A stretch of 64,000 nucleotides of DNA, taken from positions 806,001 to 870,000 of the forward strand of contig JAUZTG010000048.1 of NCBI GenBank assembly GCA_030734395.1. The letters are read 5' to 3'. Made by a program: the position numbers and the translations under genes. Positions 31,959 to 43,946 of this stretch are shown here, piece by piece; position 1 is the first letter of the stretch; each line of letters opens with the position of its first letter. Below the pieces are notes generated by a model. It was not told the DNA's origin. It was given only the letters and a program-made list of their open reading frames with translations, and ran no database searches. Origin of the DNA: Sarocladium kiliense. Its lineage: Eukaryota; Ascomycota; Sordariomycetes; Hypocreales; Sarocladiaceae.

Positions 31959-34900
31959 ATGAACGAAGATGAGGCGATTCAGAACATTTACAAGAAAATC
32001 GAGCGGGAGAAGGTCCTCATCAATGGCGCAAATGCTATGCGAGCCCAAACCAACAATGAGGGTGTCCGTTCTCGCCTCGACTCGCAGATGCGTGACGCTC
32101 GTCGAAACCTGCAGTTCTTCGAGGAGAAGCTTCGGGAGCTGCAGATGCGTCGCGTGAACCAAGGCATGGGCGATATGTCCGTGAGTGGTGGTGGCACCGG
32201 CCAGGACGATGGCCCGCCGCCTGCTCCTCCGCCAAAGGACTCGAATGCATCTTGGGGGCCTGGCGATGTCGGCAACTATGGTACTGCGCAATACAGCCAG
32301 ATTGGTGGACATGGTGACCTCATGCCTCCTCGCCATCCTTATGCACCTCCAGGACCGGCATCCGGCATGCCTAAGTCCCGTCCCAACTTTACTAAGCTCG
32401 GTTCGTGCTTGCCCGTTTGCAGGATGTTGTTTGTCGCGAAGATGGCGTTCGACTGACTTTCCTATTCCAAATAGACCTCATCAAATATGACACTCCGCAT
32501 CTCGGCCCCCGCATTCAGCTGATGCTTTCACAAATTCAATTCAAGCTCAACGTTGAGGAACAGTATCTCAAGGGTATTGAGAAGATGATTCAGCTCTATG
32601 GCATGGAAGGTGACAGGAAGAGCAAGGCCGACGCCGCCGCTAGACGGGTTGAGAGCAAGCAGAAGATTGTTCTCCTCAAGCAGGCATTGAAGAGATACGA
32701 GGAGCTGCATATTGATTTCGATTCAGCGGACGCTCAGGACGGTATGTGTGCTCATAGAGGATAGATGGGGGGGCTCGACCGAACCCATGCGCTGACTGCT
32801 TTTAGATGATTCGATTAACATGCCGAACCTTCGAAAGCCCCTGAGTGGCCAACTCGCTATCCGCGTCTTGGCTGTCAAGGATGTTGATCATGCCACGACT
32901 GGTCGCTTCACCCGAGGACCCGAAACGTTTGTCACCGTCAAGGTCGAGGATACCGTTGTCGCGCGAACGCGGGCATCTCGTAACGATCGCTGGGAGGCCG
33001 AGTACCACAGTATCGACGTCGACAAGGCCAACGAAATTGAACTCACAGTGTACGATAAGCCTGGCGAGCATCCGATGCCTATCGGTATGCTGTGGGTCCG
33101 AATATCAGATATCGTGGAGGAGATGCGTCGCAAGAGAATCGAGGCCGAGATGAATAGTTCCGGCTGGGTCTCTGCCGATAGGATGGGAAGCACAGGCAGC
33201 GGGGCCCCGGCCCAGTTCCCCATGAGTCCTTCCCAGGGTACATTCAACACCCCGGCTTCACCGGGCGGCATGGGACCTGAGGGGGCTTTCGGAGCACCGG
33301 GGCCTCAGCCGCAAGTCATCACAGGACCCATCGATGGGTGGTTCAACCTCGAGCCTACGGGGCAAATTCAACTTGAGATGACCTTCAACAAGACGAACGT
33401 CGATCGACGTCCCGTTGACCTCGGTCTCGGCCGCAAGGGTGCTGTCCGCCAGCGCAAGGAAGAAGTCCACGAGATGTATGGACACAAGTTCGTGCAGCAC
33501 CAATTCTACAACATCATGCGCTGTGCGCTTTGTGGAGATTTCCTCAAATACTCCGCAGGCATGCAGTGCGAGGATTGCAAGTATACTTGCCACACCAAAT
33601 GTTATTCCAGTGTCGTCACGAAATGTATCAGCAAAAGCAATGCGGATATTGACCCGGACGAGGAGAAGATCAACCATCGCATTCCGCACAGGTTCGCTCC
33701 TTTCTCCAACGTCACAGCCAACTGGTGCTGTCACTGTGGCTATATTTTACCGTTCGGCAAGAAAAATTGCAGGAAATGCTCAGGTATGTCCACCAATCAA
33801 CTTGGCGTCTCTGGATCCAAGCTTATTAACGAATTACTTGCAGAATGTGGTCTCACAAGTCATGCGCACTGCGTGCACTTGGTCCCCGATTTCTGTGGTA
33901 TGTCCATGGCCGTTGCGAACCAGATCTTGGAGGGTATCCGAACGCAGAAGCAGCGTCAGGCGAAGGGAACATCTCTTACTGAGAAGACGCTGCGGGCGGG
34001 TAAGATGAGCCCGACCAACACGCATTCGCCGTCGCCTTCCTACTCCGGTTCTATTGCTGGCTCATATCCCTCGGGCTCACAAGAGGCCACTGATGCTGCT
34101 AAGGCCATGTACAGTAGTCAGCCCACGCAACAGCGGCCACCGGGACCTGATCGCACCTCGTCCAGTTCGACAGCTGCCGCGGCAGCTTCGGCAGCAATGT
34201 CATCGCAAGGACAACGACCGGCCGACTATGGACGATACGGAAGCTATGAGCAACCCCAGCAAGCTCAGCCTCAGGACGACCCATACGCACAAGGGCAATA
34301 CGGGCAACCACAGCAGCGCAAGTACAACCCAGCAGACTACGCCAATGTCAACCCCCAATATCAGAGCCCGCCTCCCCAGCAAAGACCGGCACAGCAAATT
34401 CCACCACAGCAACCTCCGGCACACCAACAAATGCCGCCTCCTCATCAGCCTGCGCAACCGCCTGTGCCATACCAGCAGAGCCCTCCGGCAAAGCCCCAAC
34501 CCCAAGAGCCTCCGCAAGGGTCAATTGCACCTTCGGGCCAAGTAACGGCTCAGCGCAAGGCGCTTCCTCTAGCTACCGACCCTGGTACTGGCCAGCGCAT
34601 TGGCCTCGACCACTTCAATTTCCTCGCGGTGCTTGGTAAGGGTAACTTCGGAAAGGTCATGCTTGCCGAAACCAAGCGGTCTAGGAGACTTTACGCGATC
34701 AAGGTTCTCAAGAAGGAGTTCATCATAGAAAATGACGAAGTTGAGAGCATGCGGTCGGAAAAGAGGGTGTTCCTCATAGCAAACAGGGAGCGCCATCCCT
34801 TTTTGACCAACCTCCACGCATGCTTCCAGACCGAGACCCGTGTATACTTTGTCATGGAGTATGTTAGTGGTGGTGACTTGATGTTGCACATTCAACGTGG

Positions 34901-35767
34901 ACAATTTGGAACCAAGCGCGCGCAGTAAGTAACGCCTCGAGCTTTCCCGTGGGACATTGAGCTGACCTTCTAGATTCTACGCTGCCGAGGTTTGCTTGGC
35001 ACTCAAGTACTTCCACGAGAACGGTGTCATCTACCGTGATCTGAAGCTTGACAACATTCTTTTGACTCTCGATGGCCACATCAAGATTGCCGATTACGGT
35101 CTTTGCAAGGAGGATATGTGGTTCGGCTCGACCACCAGCACTTTTTGCGGTACCCCAGAGTTTATGGCCCCTGAGGTATGTGGCGCGTTTTTCGGTTCCA
35201 TATCTTGAGAGCTTGCTTTACTGACGGCGATGTAAACAGATCCTGCTCGACAAAAAGTATGGACGAGCTGTTGACTGGTGGGCCTTTGGTGTCCTAATCT
35301 ACCAAATGCTTCTCCAACAATCACCATTCCGAGGAGAGGATGAGGACGAGATTTACGACGCTATCTTGGCGGACGAGCCTCTATATCCTATTCACATGCC
35401 ACGAGACTCTGTGTCAATCCTGCAGAAGCTGCTCACGCGTGAGCCTGACCAGCGACTTGGCAGCGGACCGACCGATGCACAGGAAGTCATGAGCCAACCT
35501 TTCTTCCGCAACATCGTGTGGGAGGATATCTACCACAAGCGTGTACAGCCGCCATTCCTGCCAACAATTAAGAACGCGACAGACACCAGCAACTTCGACT
35601 CAGAGTTCACAAGCGTCACCCCTGTGTTGACCCCAGTTCAGTCTGGTAAGTCCTCGATGGGTGGAACACATTCTTTCAACGTGACTGTATCTGACAAACC
35701 CACAGTATTGTCTCAAGCGATGCAAGAGGAGTTCCGTGGTTTCTCGTATACTGCAGATTTTGACTAG
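31959..35767 (+). CDS. PKC1: Protein kinase C (Pkc1), 1145 aa
   Basis: Model with seven exons: 31959-32400, 32475-32741, 32806-33783, 33844-34924, 34974-35175, 35240-35645, 35706-35767. Central kinase of the cell-wall integrity pathway, activated by Rho1 and upstream of the MAP-kinase cascade. Domains: two HR1 repeats (about 1-75 and 150-230), C2-like (about 250-365), two C1 zinc fingers (about 463-513 and 531-581, complete His/Cys sets), a Gln/Pro-rich linker (about 680-800), kinase (about 820-1078) and AGC tail. Kinase motifs: GKGNFGKV, AIKVLKKE, YRDLKLDN, ADYGLCKE (DYG in place of DFG, as in fungal Pkc1), TFCGTPEFMAPE. The tail has turn motif TPVLTPVQS and hydrophobic motif FRGFSYTADFD. 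Two introns (33784-33843, 35646-35705) are 60 nt and stop-free. Confidence 0.97.
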
Positions 35768-36483
35768 AAGAAAACAACACGATATTTGGAGGTATCTCAC
35801 GATGAGGGGAGAACCAAGCATCTGGTGCAAGAGGAAGTGAACGAGGTCAATTCCAGCTCCAGTTCCGTCTCGAGTTGCGTCGTTACGAGCGATGCTGCCG
35901 CGTCTTGGGATCATCGAGACAATCGCACCAAAGAGCGCTTCATGACTTCTTGTATTGACTCAGCTGATTCCGAGACGTCGGGGAACGGGACTGATTACGA
36001 CGATGGTATTCCAGAGAGCAGTGAGTATGCGGAAAGTGGGTGAAAGCCATTTCAGCAACGAAGGGCACAGCCCTTGAGCTCGAAGCGTCGGCTGGGCAGT
36101 TGCGTCACGTCAAAGGGTAGAATGGTGTATTTTGTGGCTACTAGCGGGATGAGGAGTGGGAGCCGAGCACATATGTGTGGCTGCATAGGAGCATGCTTCG
36201 GTACAGCGATGATGAGTGAAAGGAGATGACGCAGCGCAAAGGTTTAAAAAGCATGTTGGCCTTTTTTTGATACATGAGTAATGGAGGAAGCCAGCGATTG
36301 ATGAGCGCATAATCGGTTCCGTATGTGAGATTTGGTGCGTCGAACACATGTGATCGTGAGACACGTGATAAGCGGCAGGAGCATGCTTTCAGGCTTTCAA
36401 GAAATTGTTTGCTTATATTGATGACTTTCTAGATCAGAGTATCTATATTTCTACTGCCACATTCTGCACTTCTTTTGGGTTCA
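35768..36483. other. Convergent intergenic region, PKC1 / acyl-CoA dehydrogenase
   Basis: 716 bp between two stop codons. An open frame just after the PKC1 stop has no ATG context or motif and looks like 3' untranslated sequence. Nothing else seen. Confidence 0.5.
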
Positions 36484-37958
36484 TTATGACGTGTACTCCT
36501 TCTGGAGGAGCTTGGCAATAGTGTTGAGCCTGCAATAGTCCGTTAGCATGTTGTGCGGTTCCATCAACTAACTGAGGGGATCACTTACTGGATGTTGCTG
36601 GTGCCCTCATAAATGGCACCGATCTTGCTGTCACGCCAGAATTTCTCAGCAAGGCCCTCACGAACGAAGCCCATACCGCCCATCCACTCAACAGCCAGAC
36701 CGGAGACACGACCAGCGACCTGCGAGGCATACAGCTTCGCCATAGCGGCGTCCTTGACGAAGTCCTCACCAGCCTCCTTCTTGCGGGCGGCGTTGTAGAC
36801 CAGCGCGCGAGCAGCTGCGATCTCGGTGTAGGACTGGGCAACCTGGTGCTGCATGCCCTGGAACTCACCGACGAGGGAGCCGAACTGTTTGCGGTCGTTC
36901 CAGACGTAGCGGGCGGCGTTCTCGAAGGCACCGAGGGCGAGACCGGTCATTTGGGCGGCGATGCCAATGCGGCCTTCGTTGAGCAGGGAGATGGCGTATT
37001 TGTAACCCTGACCGCGCTCGCCGAGGAGGTTCTCCTTAGGGATCTTAACATCGTCAAAAGTGATGACGCAGGTGCTGCTGGCCTTGATGCCGAGCTTCTT
37101 CTCCTTCTTTGCAATTTCGAAGCCAGGAGTGCCCTTCTCGACGATGAAGGCTGTGATGCCCTTGTAGCCTTTGGAAGGGTCAAGGTTGGCGAAGACGATG
37201 AACATGTTCGCTTCCATGGAGTTGGTGATCCACATCTTGCCACCGGTGATGCTGAAGCCGTCGGCTGTCTCGGTGGCCTTGGTAGCCATTGCGAAGGCGT
37301 CGGAGCCGGAGACGGGCTCGCTGAGACAGAAGCTAGCAACGGTATCGGTGGCGAGACGCGGGAGCCACTTCTTCTTGAGCTGCTCGGAGCCGTACTTGAT
37401 CAGGGCGGTGTTGCAAAGGGTGTTGTGCACATCAACCATGACACTGACGCTAGGATCAACCCTGGCGAGCTCCTCGATACCAACAATGGCGGCGGTGAAG
37501 TTCATGCCTGCACCACCGTACTCCTCGGGGATCTCAACGCCCATGAGGCCCTGCTCGAAGAGCTGCTCGACGATGGCCGGGTCCATCTTCTCGGCTTCGT
37601 CCATCTCACGGGTGACGGGGAGGATCACATCGTTTGCGAACTTGGAGACTGCGTCGGCCATGGCGGCCTCGGTGTCTGAGAGGTGGGAGATGGGGGTTGG
37701 TGGGATTTCGGAGAGGTCGGTTCGGAGAGGAGCTGTGGTTGAGAGGGGACGAGATCTGGTGCTGTGTTAGGGTTTGTTGTTCCTTGTCTGTGAAAGAGTT
37801 TGAAGCCAATGCTTCATGCGGTGGGCTTACATTCTCAGAGTAGCAGCAGGAGAAGGTCGAGCGAGACCGGCGGAAGGGCAGGTCTGAGAGGCACGCTTGG
37901 CGAGTCCACGGCTGCTGCGGACAGCAGGCCTGATGACCCGGGAGAAGGAGGAGGACAT
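36484..37958 (-). CDS. Short/branched-chain acyl-CoA dehydrogenase, mitochondrial, 448 aa
   Basis: Model on the minus strand: exons 37831-37958, 36589-37761 and 36484-36529. FAD enzyme that introduces the 2,3 double bond into short or 2-methyl-branched acyl-CoA; closest in style to ACADSB. A presequence rich in Ser, Arg and Ala occupies about the first 50 residues and spans the first intron. Motifs: IPEEYGGAGMNF, VDVHNTLCNTALIKYG, FCLSEPVSGSDAFAM (family signature 1), GGKMWITNSMEA, GIKASSTCVITFDDV, NEGRIGIAAQMTG, RKQFGSLVGEFQGMQHQVA and the catalytic-Glu segment IYEGTSNIQLNTIAK, where the final Gln codon is assembled across the last intron. The last exon encodes only 15 residues (ending EYTS). 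Divergent from the mitochondrial ribosomal gene uS12m. Confidence 0.95.
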
Positions 37959-38590
37959 GGTGAAGGTTGTTGTTATTGTGGTGTTAATGGTGAGAAGTAA
38001 GAAGTGAGATAAGACGACGGGTGTCAAGGGAGCTGACAATGGCAGGGCAGGCTCAATAGTTCACGATCACTGTATCCGATCCGGCTTCAAAGAGACGCAA
38101 TACCCAACATCCAGTGTATAACAGAGGTGAGAAAGAAGTCAGAAAAGTGTACGGGTAGCTGCGGAGAGAAAGATGAAGCAGGACTCTGGGGATCGTCGTT
38201 ACGCGGGCGCGGAGCCGAGCTACAATGACACGAGGGACTCTGGGGCAGTGGCCCCCCTTCAGCCGAGGGTAACCATTGCCCCAAGACCGCGGGGCGCGGC
38301 ATACCTGATTGAGACCGTGCGGCTCCTCGGTGGTCGCTAACCGGGGGGCGCTTTAGTGGGGGGAAGTCACTGACCGGACTTTGGAGAGGGTGCTGTGGTG
38401 GTCGGAGAGCGGTGGGGAGACATGTGATTGAGGAGGGAGTGAGCACCACGTGACTCTGCACGTGACGCCATTTTCAGGGAAGAGCATCGCGTCTTGAGAT
38501 TTTGAAGCTTCAGGGCTACGACGGCTCCCAATTAACGACGACGACACGGCACCACCACCTCCCACGCCTGTCGCACGCCAATCGCCCACC
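37959..38590. other. Divergent promoter between two mitochondrial-protein genes
   Basis: 632 bp shared by the acyl-CoA dehydrogenase and uS12m genes. No gene seen; a CCAAT sequence lies within about ten bases of the uS12m ATG. Confidence 0.5.
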
Positions 38591-39218
38591 ATGGCCGGCG
38601 TCTTCTTCAACCGCCTCCTGGCTCCGGTCACCAGAGTACCATTCAGCCCGACCTTCCGTCCAACGACCACCATCCGAACCTCCCCCATCCTCAACCACCT
38701 CACCCGCACACCGACCTCCTCCTTCTCAACGACCCCCTCTCTCTCCACAACTCTCAACCAAGTCCTCCGCGGCCAACGCAAAGGCAAGCGCGCGCGCCAC
38801 GCTGTCTCTCCGGCCTTATCTGGAAAGAACTGTCCTCAGCTGAAGGGCGTCTGTCTCCGTGTTGGTGTGGTAAGACCGAAGAAGCCAAACTCAGGAGAGA
38901 GGAAGACGGCGAGAGTGAAGCTCAGTAGTGGGGCGGTTATCACGGCGTATATCCCGGGAGAGGGACATAATATCCAGCAGCATAGTGTTGTCTTGGTTAG
39001 GGGTGGACGAGCGCAGGATTGTCCTGGTGTGAGGTACAGGCTTGTCAGGGGAGCGTTGGATCTGGTGAGTCCGCCCTCTGGTGTTTTGATCGGTGAGGCT
39101 TTGCCTGGTCAGGACGGAAATGCTAACGAAATCTGCTCCATAGGGTGGCGTTGCCAGCCGGACGACCAGTCGCAGCAAGTTCGGAACCAAGAAGCCCAAG
39201 GCCGCTCAGGTTGGCTAA
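38591..39218 (+). CDS. MRPS12: Mitochondrial ribosomal protein uS12m, 182 aa
   Basis: Model: exons 38591-39064 and 39144-39218 (79-nt intron, phase 0). The N-terminal 50 or so residues are an Arg/Thr/Ser/Pro-rich presequence without acidic residues. The S12 core follows: TTLNQVLRGQRKGKR, then LSGKNCPQLKGVCLRVGVVRPKKPNSG, ERKTARVKLSSG, TAYIPGEGHNIQQHSVVLVRGGR and CPGVRYRLVRGALDL, joined over the intron to GGVASRTTSRSKFGTKKPK. This protein lines the decoding centre of the mitochondrial small subunit; PKKPNS and EGHNIQQHS are the universally conserved loops. Length and order match the family. Confidence 0.97.
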
Positions 39219-40104
39219 ACGAATCACCGCCTCAAGAATATTGACATCAAATACATGAACACTTCGGCTTTCTTTGTTTTCCACCACATGTACGATGAAG
39301 GAAGCGATATAGAGCAGGGGCCCAGAAGCCAGTGGGCCATCACCGGAGGGAGTTGATATACTGTACATATACAGCGCTGTATAACAAACACATTCGAACC
39401 ATCATATGAGCACCTGGACTCATCTGTCTACCGGGTTTTGCGCGTGGATGATTTGTCGATGGCATTGGCTGTTCAGCCGACCAGGGATTTCTTCTACCAG
39501 ATATTGCCGTGTCATACATCGGCCATGATTCACGGCAATCAGAGAAAACTTAAAAGTTCTGCATTGCTGCCAACCTTGCCCTGGGTTCTGTAGATTCCTC
39601 GTTGCTTTGATTCCATCTCCCTTCCAACTCGAAGATGAACCCATTGTTTGATATACTTCGTTATCTCACTGTGAAAGTACAGTCCTGCATCCGGAACACA
39701 AGGGATACGAACCACCAAAGCAAGAAAACATCAATCATGGTATCAAAAGCGTCCATCAGAAAACAATGAACTTTCCATTCCAGCCCGGAGACCAAATCCC
39801 CTAGAGTCACACATATCCATCACTATCGCAGTTTCCCTTCGCGGTCTCCTCCCTTCCGCCCTCTTCAAGGAAGTCTCATAATGCTTGGCAGTCTCTTCGC
39901 CAGCCTGGGCGTAAAGCCATGGTGTTCGTTGTTTTTTGAGCCCATTCCCCTTAATCCCCCCATTCTAAGTATTGGTATTGCCATGAGAGATGAGAGAAAA
40001 CAATGTTAACGACAAAGAGATGAAGAGGAATGGCAAACATAAAGATATCAAAATGCGATGCAAAAGTCGTGAGTTAGGTCGCAAACATGTCGTTAAAGGT
40101 AGAA
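39219..40104. other. Convergent intergenic region, uS12m / GT15 mannosyltransferase
   Basis: 886 bp between two stop codons. No motif or plausible gene was seen; presumably two 3' untranslated regions. Confidence 0.5.
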
Positions 40105-41797
40105 TCACTTCTCGTCTTCGTATCCCTCGGGTTTGGTCAACCCGTTCTGCTCAAAGTATCGGGAAGTGCCTACGGACGATTCGAGTTAGTTTGGCAGATC
40201 GTCAGTGATGGAAACCGCCTCTCTGGACTCACATGAATAACCCTTCCAGTCAAAATTCTCCTTGGGGTCGCAGTGGCACTTGCGATCGATCCGGGTTTGA
40301 AGCCCAGTCGGGCAGTGTGTGAAGGGGACATGGTAGTAGGCGATATCGTTGAAGAAATGAATCTCGTCCTTGTTGAGAAGCAAGCCGGCGGCGATGGAGT
40401 GGACGGGAGCATCGCCCCAACGCTCGTAGAAGAAACCACCATCCCTGTCGAGTGACTCGAAGAAGTCGATGTAAGGCTTGCTGCGAAGCCACTCAAGGCT
40501 ACCAATCTCAAAGTTTGACCACTGAACGAATTGTGTTAGCCTTCCAATTTCTAGTATCAAGCCACGGGTTACTTACGAAATGGCACAGGTTGTACGAATC
40601 GCCGCCATCGTCACTTAAGAAGCCCATCATGTTGTCCTTGGCGATGTGCTCAGGGTGGTTCTTCATGAAGGCCTTGGTGCTATCCCAGAGGGTGGGAATA
40701 GTGTCGAGATACTCGTAGAGACTGAGAACAAAGCTGTACTTCTTCTTCTGCTCAGCCATAAGGCGGAAGGGGTCATAGTGGATGTCGCAGAACAGCTTGA
40801 TCGATGGCTCTACGCGCCAGTAATACTCATAGTTGAGCATGAGCTCCTGACGGAAGAAGAACCCAGACTCGAAGCGGCACATGTGACGGTAGCTCTCGGA
40901 GTCACCGTAAATGATCTTCCGGGCCTTCATATCCTCCCGGACCTTCTTTGCCTTATCCTGATCGATCCACTCGGGGTAAGACCAGTGCTCCTTGGGAATT
41001 AGGCCGTAATGAGTAGTGCCGGAAACGAGAGAAGAGGTGACCTTCTTGAAGGTGTCGTCAAAGGGCTCATCGTTCAGGAAGACCCAATCGTAGTGGAAGC
41101 GACGGTTGAAGCGATCCTCGACCTGACGAATTGAGCCAGCAATATCCCAAACATCGCGGTTACGTGCAAGGGTGACGAAGGTGGCATTCATACGAGGGCC
41201 AGGGGCCAGGGCGTTCATGTCGGTCATCCAACCAGTCTGGTCAGGCATAACACCGAGAGGGAACTCGCTGTTATCGCCAGAGGCAGGCACCTTGGAAATT
41301 TCACCGTCGTTGGCAGATGGCGGCGGCGGCGCCTTGATCTCGCCTGCTGCATCGGGCTTGTCAGCGTCGATGTGGACGGTATCGGGCTTTTTGACGGCGT
41401 TGGGATCGTTCTCGACAGTGGAGCCAGGTCCTCCTTGCTCCTCAGGTGGCGAGGGCGGTGTCTCGGGCTGAAGAACGTCTTGAGGATCTTCACTTGTCGT
41501 TTCTTGTTGCGCAACAGGAGCGTTTGGTTCGGCTGGCGGCCATGGCGAATTGTCACCCTTGTTGAGTGCGGCGGGCACCGGGACGCCTTCGTAGCTTGAC
41601 TGAGAGACGAAGTAGAAAACTACAAGAGCCTATATATATGAAGATGTGGAAGTCAGTAACAGAGATCCAGGTGAGTCCAGAATAGACGGACAGCCTCAGT
41701 AGCAGGGTGGTCGAGGTAACAGGTAGTTGGTCGATCTACGTACAAAGACGGCGAAGACGAGGTAGCGCACGATGCGCGCGTTCCCTGCTGCCCACAT
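40105..41797 (-). CDS. GT15 alpha-1,2-mannosyltransferase (Kre2/Mnt1/Ktr family), 486 aa
   Basis: Model on the minus strand: exons 41744-41797, 40577-41629, 40233-40521 and 40105-40169. Type II Golgi membrane enzyme that adds alpha-1,2-mannose to O- and N-linked glycans from GDP-mannose. Exon 1 (18 residues) and the start of exon 2 together form the signal anchor (IVRYLVFAVF + ALVVFYFV), which shows the tiny first exon is real. A Pro/Glu/Asp-rich stem of about 100 residues follows, then the catalytic domain: ATFVTLARNRDVWDI, FNRRFHYDWVFLNDEPF, YRHMCRFESGFFF, YYWRVEPSIKLFCDI, then SYNLCHFWSNFEIG (assembled across an intron; contains the proposed catalytic Glu of the family) and ERWGDAPVHSIAA. 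The last exon encodes the C-terminal SRYFEQNGLTKPEGYEDEK-like tail. Complete by family standards. Confidence 0.95.
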
Positions 41798-43841
41798 GAC
41801 GGGCTGTGGGAAAAGAAGAAGCAGTAGTCAAAGTCGATTAAAGAGGTTCCCTAGAGATGTCGACGATGCTGAAGGTGAAGAAATGGGAAAACGATCGTCG
41901 GGAAGGGCGGATGGAGGAAGAAACAAAAAACACTGGCAGCCGTCGCGTGGCAGAAGAGGTCCTGGCTGGCATGGAATTGGAGGTGGATGGCCAATTGCTG
42001 CTGAACCGGGAAGCGAAAAAAGGAGGATCGGAGCAGGGGACGAAGCACCGCGAAGCCCAGGGGATCTAGGGGCACTCAAGGGACCTACGGGGCGCTACTC
42101 AGGAATGCAGAAGCTGTGGCTCTGCTGTGGCTTCAGGGAGTTTCAGACGTGGAGAGGGGGACGCGTGGCGGGTGACGAGCACTGGGGGGCGCACTAAGGG
42201 CGGCACTGATACCGCTGAAGATTTCCACAGGACTGCCCTGGCTGAACATAGGACAAGAGATGGCGCGAACAAGGGAAAGGTAAGTGACAATAGAAGCAGA
42301 AGGATTTCATTTCCCATACTATTGATCAATTCAACGGAAGAAATTGAACTGACACATCTGCAGCTATCTCCAATGGTAAAAAGCCACCGAATACCGCGCC
42401 CTCGGTGGGTGCCATCCAGCCCTCAAAGAGCCCAGAATCAGGCTTCGGAGCAACCTTGCCGTTGGCTACAACCTCCATCCAGTAGGAGGAACAATAGCAT
42501 CCTATCATGGCGCCACTTGAATGCATCGAAGGTCATTAACGATAGTGTTCTCGAACCTTGCTCGGCTCCATCGCTGCTCATGTTCAAGAAAAGCGTAAAA
42601 TGTTCAACGTCCGTCTCTTCTCCTTATCCCCTGGGACGCCACCTGGCAATAAGTACCATAAACCTTCGTAGCTAAGTTCGATTCCATCAAGTGCGACCTC
42701 ATGCAGGCCAAGGAATTATACGACATTGGGCAGATAAGTCACTCTCCTGTTCACTGCGTTTGTACGGTACATGCCTCAGGTTGTGTGTCCTCCCTTGTCG
42801 CACACACCAAGCTGGACCGCCCACTAGACTGCCAACTCAGCGATCGCTCACTCCACACAGACATCGAAATGCCGTGCCATCGCAATACGAGCATTCATTT
42901 CAGGGGTGTCCTTTCTTGTTGTTCCATAGGCTATCAGGAAATACGTTGGTTTCCTGGACACCAAATTCTCAACATGTCTGTCTCAATGTAGAAAGACGAA
43001 GCAACGCATTCATTGCAGTTCGGTAAAAGCTCAATCTGCGAAAGAACCGATCGCTGCTAAAACATTATTCACTCCTTGAAGCTATATTTAGTCGTCATTG
43101 CTGCTCCATTATCACGAGCCCACATCAAAGCTTCTTACCCCTGACCGATTGGATGACAAAGATAGCTGGCAAAGGGGTCTTGTCTTCCTGAAAAAGCGGC
43201 TGAGCCGCTGATCAAGGTTGCCTTGATCGTTTGAGATATGCCGTCGTCCCGACTCAGCAGAGCTTATCGCGACCAGTTGGTTCATGATAGCTGGTTGATT
43301 GGCTTTTACAAGTCGAGGCACTGCCGCTTGCGATGTTTCATCACTGGCCGACTTCCCAAGGATGTCAAAGTCATGGGTTTCTGATTGGTATCCGGAACAC
43401 TTCTTCTCAGCCTCGAGATGTTCCTCAGCCTATTTGTCGGTCGTGCTTGATGGACCTTCTTCATCATTGAATGAGACATGTCGCGTTGGGAGGAACTGGG
43501 TATGTTGCGCGAACAACCCTACACCACGCACTCACACGCCACAAAGCCGGACCAAAACGACGATCAGCACTACTGTTCGAAACATTTCACGGGGCACACA
43601 CCGCCTAGTGATCGATCCTGAGCTCTCCCCGTTCTTGATCTGCCCTACTCCCATCCGGCCACGGCTAGATCCGATGTCTCTAACCCCAGACACAAGAATC
43701 CACCGACGTCAACGATCCCGTCCTAGTCAGGGTGTCATAGACTCCGGCATGAACTTCATCTGCGTCACCAACAATAGATTGATAGACATAAATTTGCAAT
43801 GCCTTCGAATGTCTATATCAGATCAGAAGCTCCATCATCTC
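41798..43841. other. Intergenic region, 2.0 kb
   Basis: Several open frames of 70-180 codons occur on both strands, but none has a recognisable motif, and they overlap each other. The left 400 bp are probably promoter and leader of the mannosyltransferase. Two adjacent perfect hairpins at 43195-43228 are listed separately. Confidence 0.5.
43195..43228. repeat. Two directly adjoining perfect hairpins
   Basis: Hairpin one: AGCGGC, loop TGA, GCCGCT (43195-43209). Hairpin two: GATCAAGG, loop TTG, CCTTGATC (43210-43228). They abut with no spacer and both have three-base loops. Function unknown; could be a structured RNA element, a regulator-binding site or chance. Confidence 0.5.
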
Positions 43842-43946
43842 ATGCACGTCTTGACCCCTTGCTCTCGCATACTGCATCGTAGCACAGTGTTGCACCGCCG
43901 GAGATTAGCACCCGCCCGAGGATTCTTAGTGACCCAATCATTCACC

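Noticed and set aside
36846..37679. 277-codon open frame on the + strand
   Set aside because: Lies fully antisense to the acyl-CoA dehydrogenase; the minus-strand frame has all family motifs and a consistent splice model, so this is a shadow of its codon bias.
42127..42675. 182-codon frame on the + strand
   Set aside because: No recognisable motif, overlaps others in all frames, no plausible intron or promoter context.
42668..42690. B-box-like AGTTCGATTCC suggesting a tRNA
   Set aside because: No A box or acceptor-stem pairing could be found at the proper distance.
43299..43946. Long open frame running into the small WSAWK protein
   Set aside because: It begins without ATG and most of it has no protein-like pattern; only the last 35 codons (from ATG 43842) are considered as a possible presequence.
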